DNA of 64,000 bases from Leptospiraceae bacterium (GTDB lineage Bacteria > Spirochaetota > Leptospiria > Leptospirales > Leptospiraceae). A program made the translations under genes and the position numbers. Where the stretch lies: the NCBI GenBank assembly GCA_947458405.1, contig CANGZW010000005.1, positions 1-64,000 on the forward strand, in the 5' to 3' direction. Below are positions 63,163 through 64,000 of this stretch, one piece after another. The notes beneath the pieces were generated by a model. That model was not told the DNA's origin and did no database searches. It saw nothing but the letters and a program-made list of their open reading frames with translations. Each line of letters begins with the position of its first letter. Position 1 is the first letter of the stretch.

Positions 63163-63991
63163 TTAAAATATATTCTAATTCCTTTATAACTAAATTAGGT
63201 TTTTCAAATGGAAAAAAATGATTTTCATTTTCTAGAATTTGAATTGATGAATCTTTCGTATTACCTATCAATTTTTTTGCGGCATATTCACTACAGACAG
63301 TGGATTTTTTTGGAATTATAATTTTAGTGCCTACATCCAAATTTTTATAATTTAAAGAAAAAAATATAGGATTAGTACTAAATATTTTCGATTCAACCTC
63401 AGGTGAACAGGATAATTCAACTCCATTCTCTTTATCCCTAAAACAAGACTGTAAATAATCATTAAAAACAGATTCTTCCCAATTTGAAAATGATGGAATT
63501 CTTTTAAATATTTTTTTAATTTGTTCTTTATTCTTAAAATCTCTCCTTCTTTTTATTGCATTATCTGCCATGTAATTACCAATAACTTTACCCAAGAAAT
63601 TTGTTGTAATCCTTAATAGTGTTGGATCTAGGAGTATTAATTTCTTAAAAAGTTGTTTTTCATATTTTGCAGAAAGTGCTAAAGATGCTCCACCTAAAGA
63701 ATGACCTATTGCAATAATATTTTGAAGATTTTCTTTTTTAATAATTTCAAATATTTGATCTCTAAAAAAATTCCAGTCTTTAAAATCTAAGGATGGCTCA
63801 GAATAACTGTGTCCTACAAAATCTAAAAATATCCAACGATACTTATCACCAAAGTATCTATATAAGTATAAGTAACAAGATCCGGAAAATCCATTTGCAT
63901 GTGTTACAAAAATCACTTCTTTGTCTGACTCATTATCTAGGTAAGATATTTTCAGCTTATTGAAATCAGTAGATTTTCTAATCAAATTCAT
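63155..63991 (-). CDS. alpha/beta hydrolase
   Basis: This 278-residue cytoplasmic hydrolase has an oxyanion/HG-like motif EVIFVTHANGFSGSCYLYL (25-43). The nucleophile is S98 in IAIGHSLGGASLAL (94-107). The catalytic Asp would lie in the region VGTKIIIPKKSTVC, near residue 220, and the His in LENENHFFPFEKP near 257. The substrate is unknown. The ATG at 63991 is nine bases from the window edge, so regulatory signals upstream cannot be seen. Its end overlaps the YdcF gene, indicating an operon that continues to the M48 protease gene. Confidence 0.85.
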   Translation of the reverse strand: MNLIRKSTDFNKLKISYLDNESDKEVIFVTHANGFSGSCYLYLYRYFGDKYRWIFLDFVGHSYSEPSLDFKDWNFFRDQIFEIIKKENLQNIIAIGHSLGGASLALSAKYEKQLFKKLILLDPTLLRITTNFLGKVIGNYMADNAIKRRRDFKNKEQIKKIFKRIPSFSNWEESVFNDYLQSCFRDKENGVELSCSPEVESKIFSTNPIFFSLNYKNLDVGTKIIIPKKSTVCSEYAAKKLIGNTKDSSIQILENENHFFPFEKPNLVIKELEYILNG

Positions 63992-64000
63992 ACTTAATAT

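Overview
The window looks like chromosomal DNA of a low-G+C spirochete of the Leptospiraceae. It is AT-rich, roughly one third G+C by eye. The pointers to this group are an FcpA-like flagellar sheath protein, DUF1577-like and DUF2225-like proteins known mainly from Leptospira, many lipoproteins with loose spirochetal lipoboxes, a 7TM-DISM adenylate cyclase, and GHKL-like/HDOD and STAS signalling proteins. No phage, transposon, CRISPR array, rRNA or tRNA was recognised. Gene density is high, and many neighbours overlap by 4-14 bases.

Layout. 1-3425 (+): the end of a DUF1577-like gene, a membrane protein, an ECF sigma factor with a possible small anti-sigma partner, a secreted/anchored protein and holB. 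3426-5589 (-): an Mrp/ApbC ATPase, a metallophosphoesterase and a free-standing lipoyl-domain protein. 5657-6499 (+): a GHKL-like protein. 6585-8595 (-): a small charged protein, an RlmK-like rRNA methyltransferase and an ACT-domain protein. 8721-9986 (+): an FGE/SUMF1-like secreted protein. 9994-13125 (-): a solitary gyrB with a leader hairpin, and a DegT-family enzyme whose PLP lysine is replaced by histidine. 13276-16210: a ketopantoate-reductase-like protein, a Nudix hydrolase, an NRDE protein and a membrane protein. 16207-22487 (-): an OmpA/PD40 lipoprotein, a helical protein, a class II photolyase, an MCE/MlaD protein and a zinc alcohol dehydrogenase.

22605-27691 (+): an SH3 lipoprotein, then a compact five-gene group (ParA ATPase, basic/acidic partner, RlpA-SPOR, small TPR-like protein, NERD nuclease-SF1 helicase fusion). 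27700-31286 (-): a lipoprotein, an outer-membrane barrel, truA and a DUF2225 protein. 31497-35470 (+): fcpA-like gene with a strong terminator, a PlsC acyltransferase and a biotin carboxylase/BCCP fusion. 35485-39533 (-): a CocE-type hydrolase and the 7TM-DISM cyclase. 39808-42530 (+): YebC, homoserine dehydrogenase, a small protein and a STAS protein that overlaps the end of hflX (-). 44298-45797 (+): a HEAT-repeat protein, followed by a structured intergenic element.

46184-49328 (+) is a complete peroxide-defence unit: ahpC, ahpF and oxyR. All redox cysteines are present, there is a good sigma-70 promoter with CTAT/ATAG operator-like repeats, and a perfect 12-bp hairpin lies between ahpC and ahpF. 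49320-51379 (-): an acyl-CoA dehydrogenase and a small protein. 51543-53796 (+): a GHKL-like/HDOD protein coupled to an orphan ABC ATPase. 53798-57315 (-): a membrane sulfatase-fold hydrolase and a degenerate metallopeptidase-like protein. 57497-59163 (+): an NAPE-PLD-like MBL lipoprotein and tmk. 59155-63991 (-): three tandem AIM24 paralogues, an M48 protease, a YdcF/ElyC protein and an alpha/beta hydrolase.

Most notable signals: two conserved genes (ECF sigma and hflX) whose conserved N-termini run upstream of the first usable ATG with no ATG/GTG/TTG, suggesting AUA (or AUU) initiation; the gyrB leader hairpin that buries the Shine-Dalgarno; the ParA-RlpA-NERD operon; the Lys-to-His DegT enzyme; and the structured element before ahpC.
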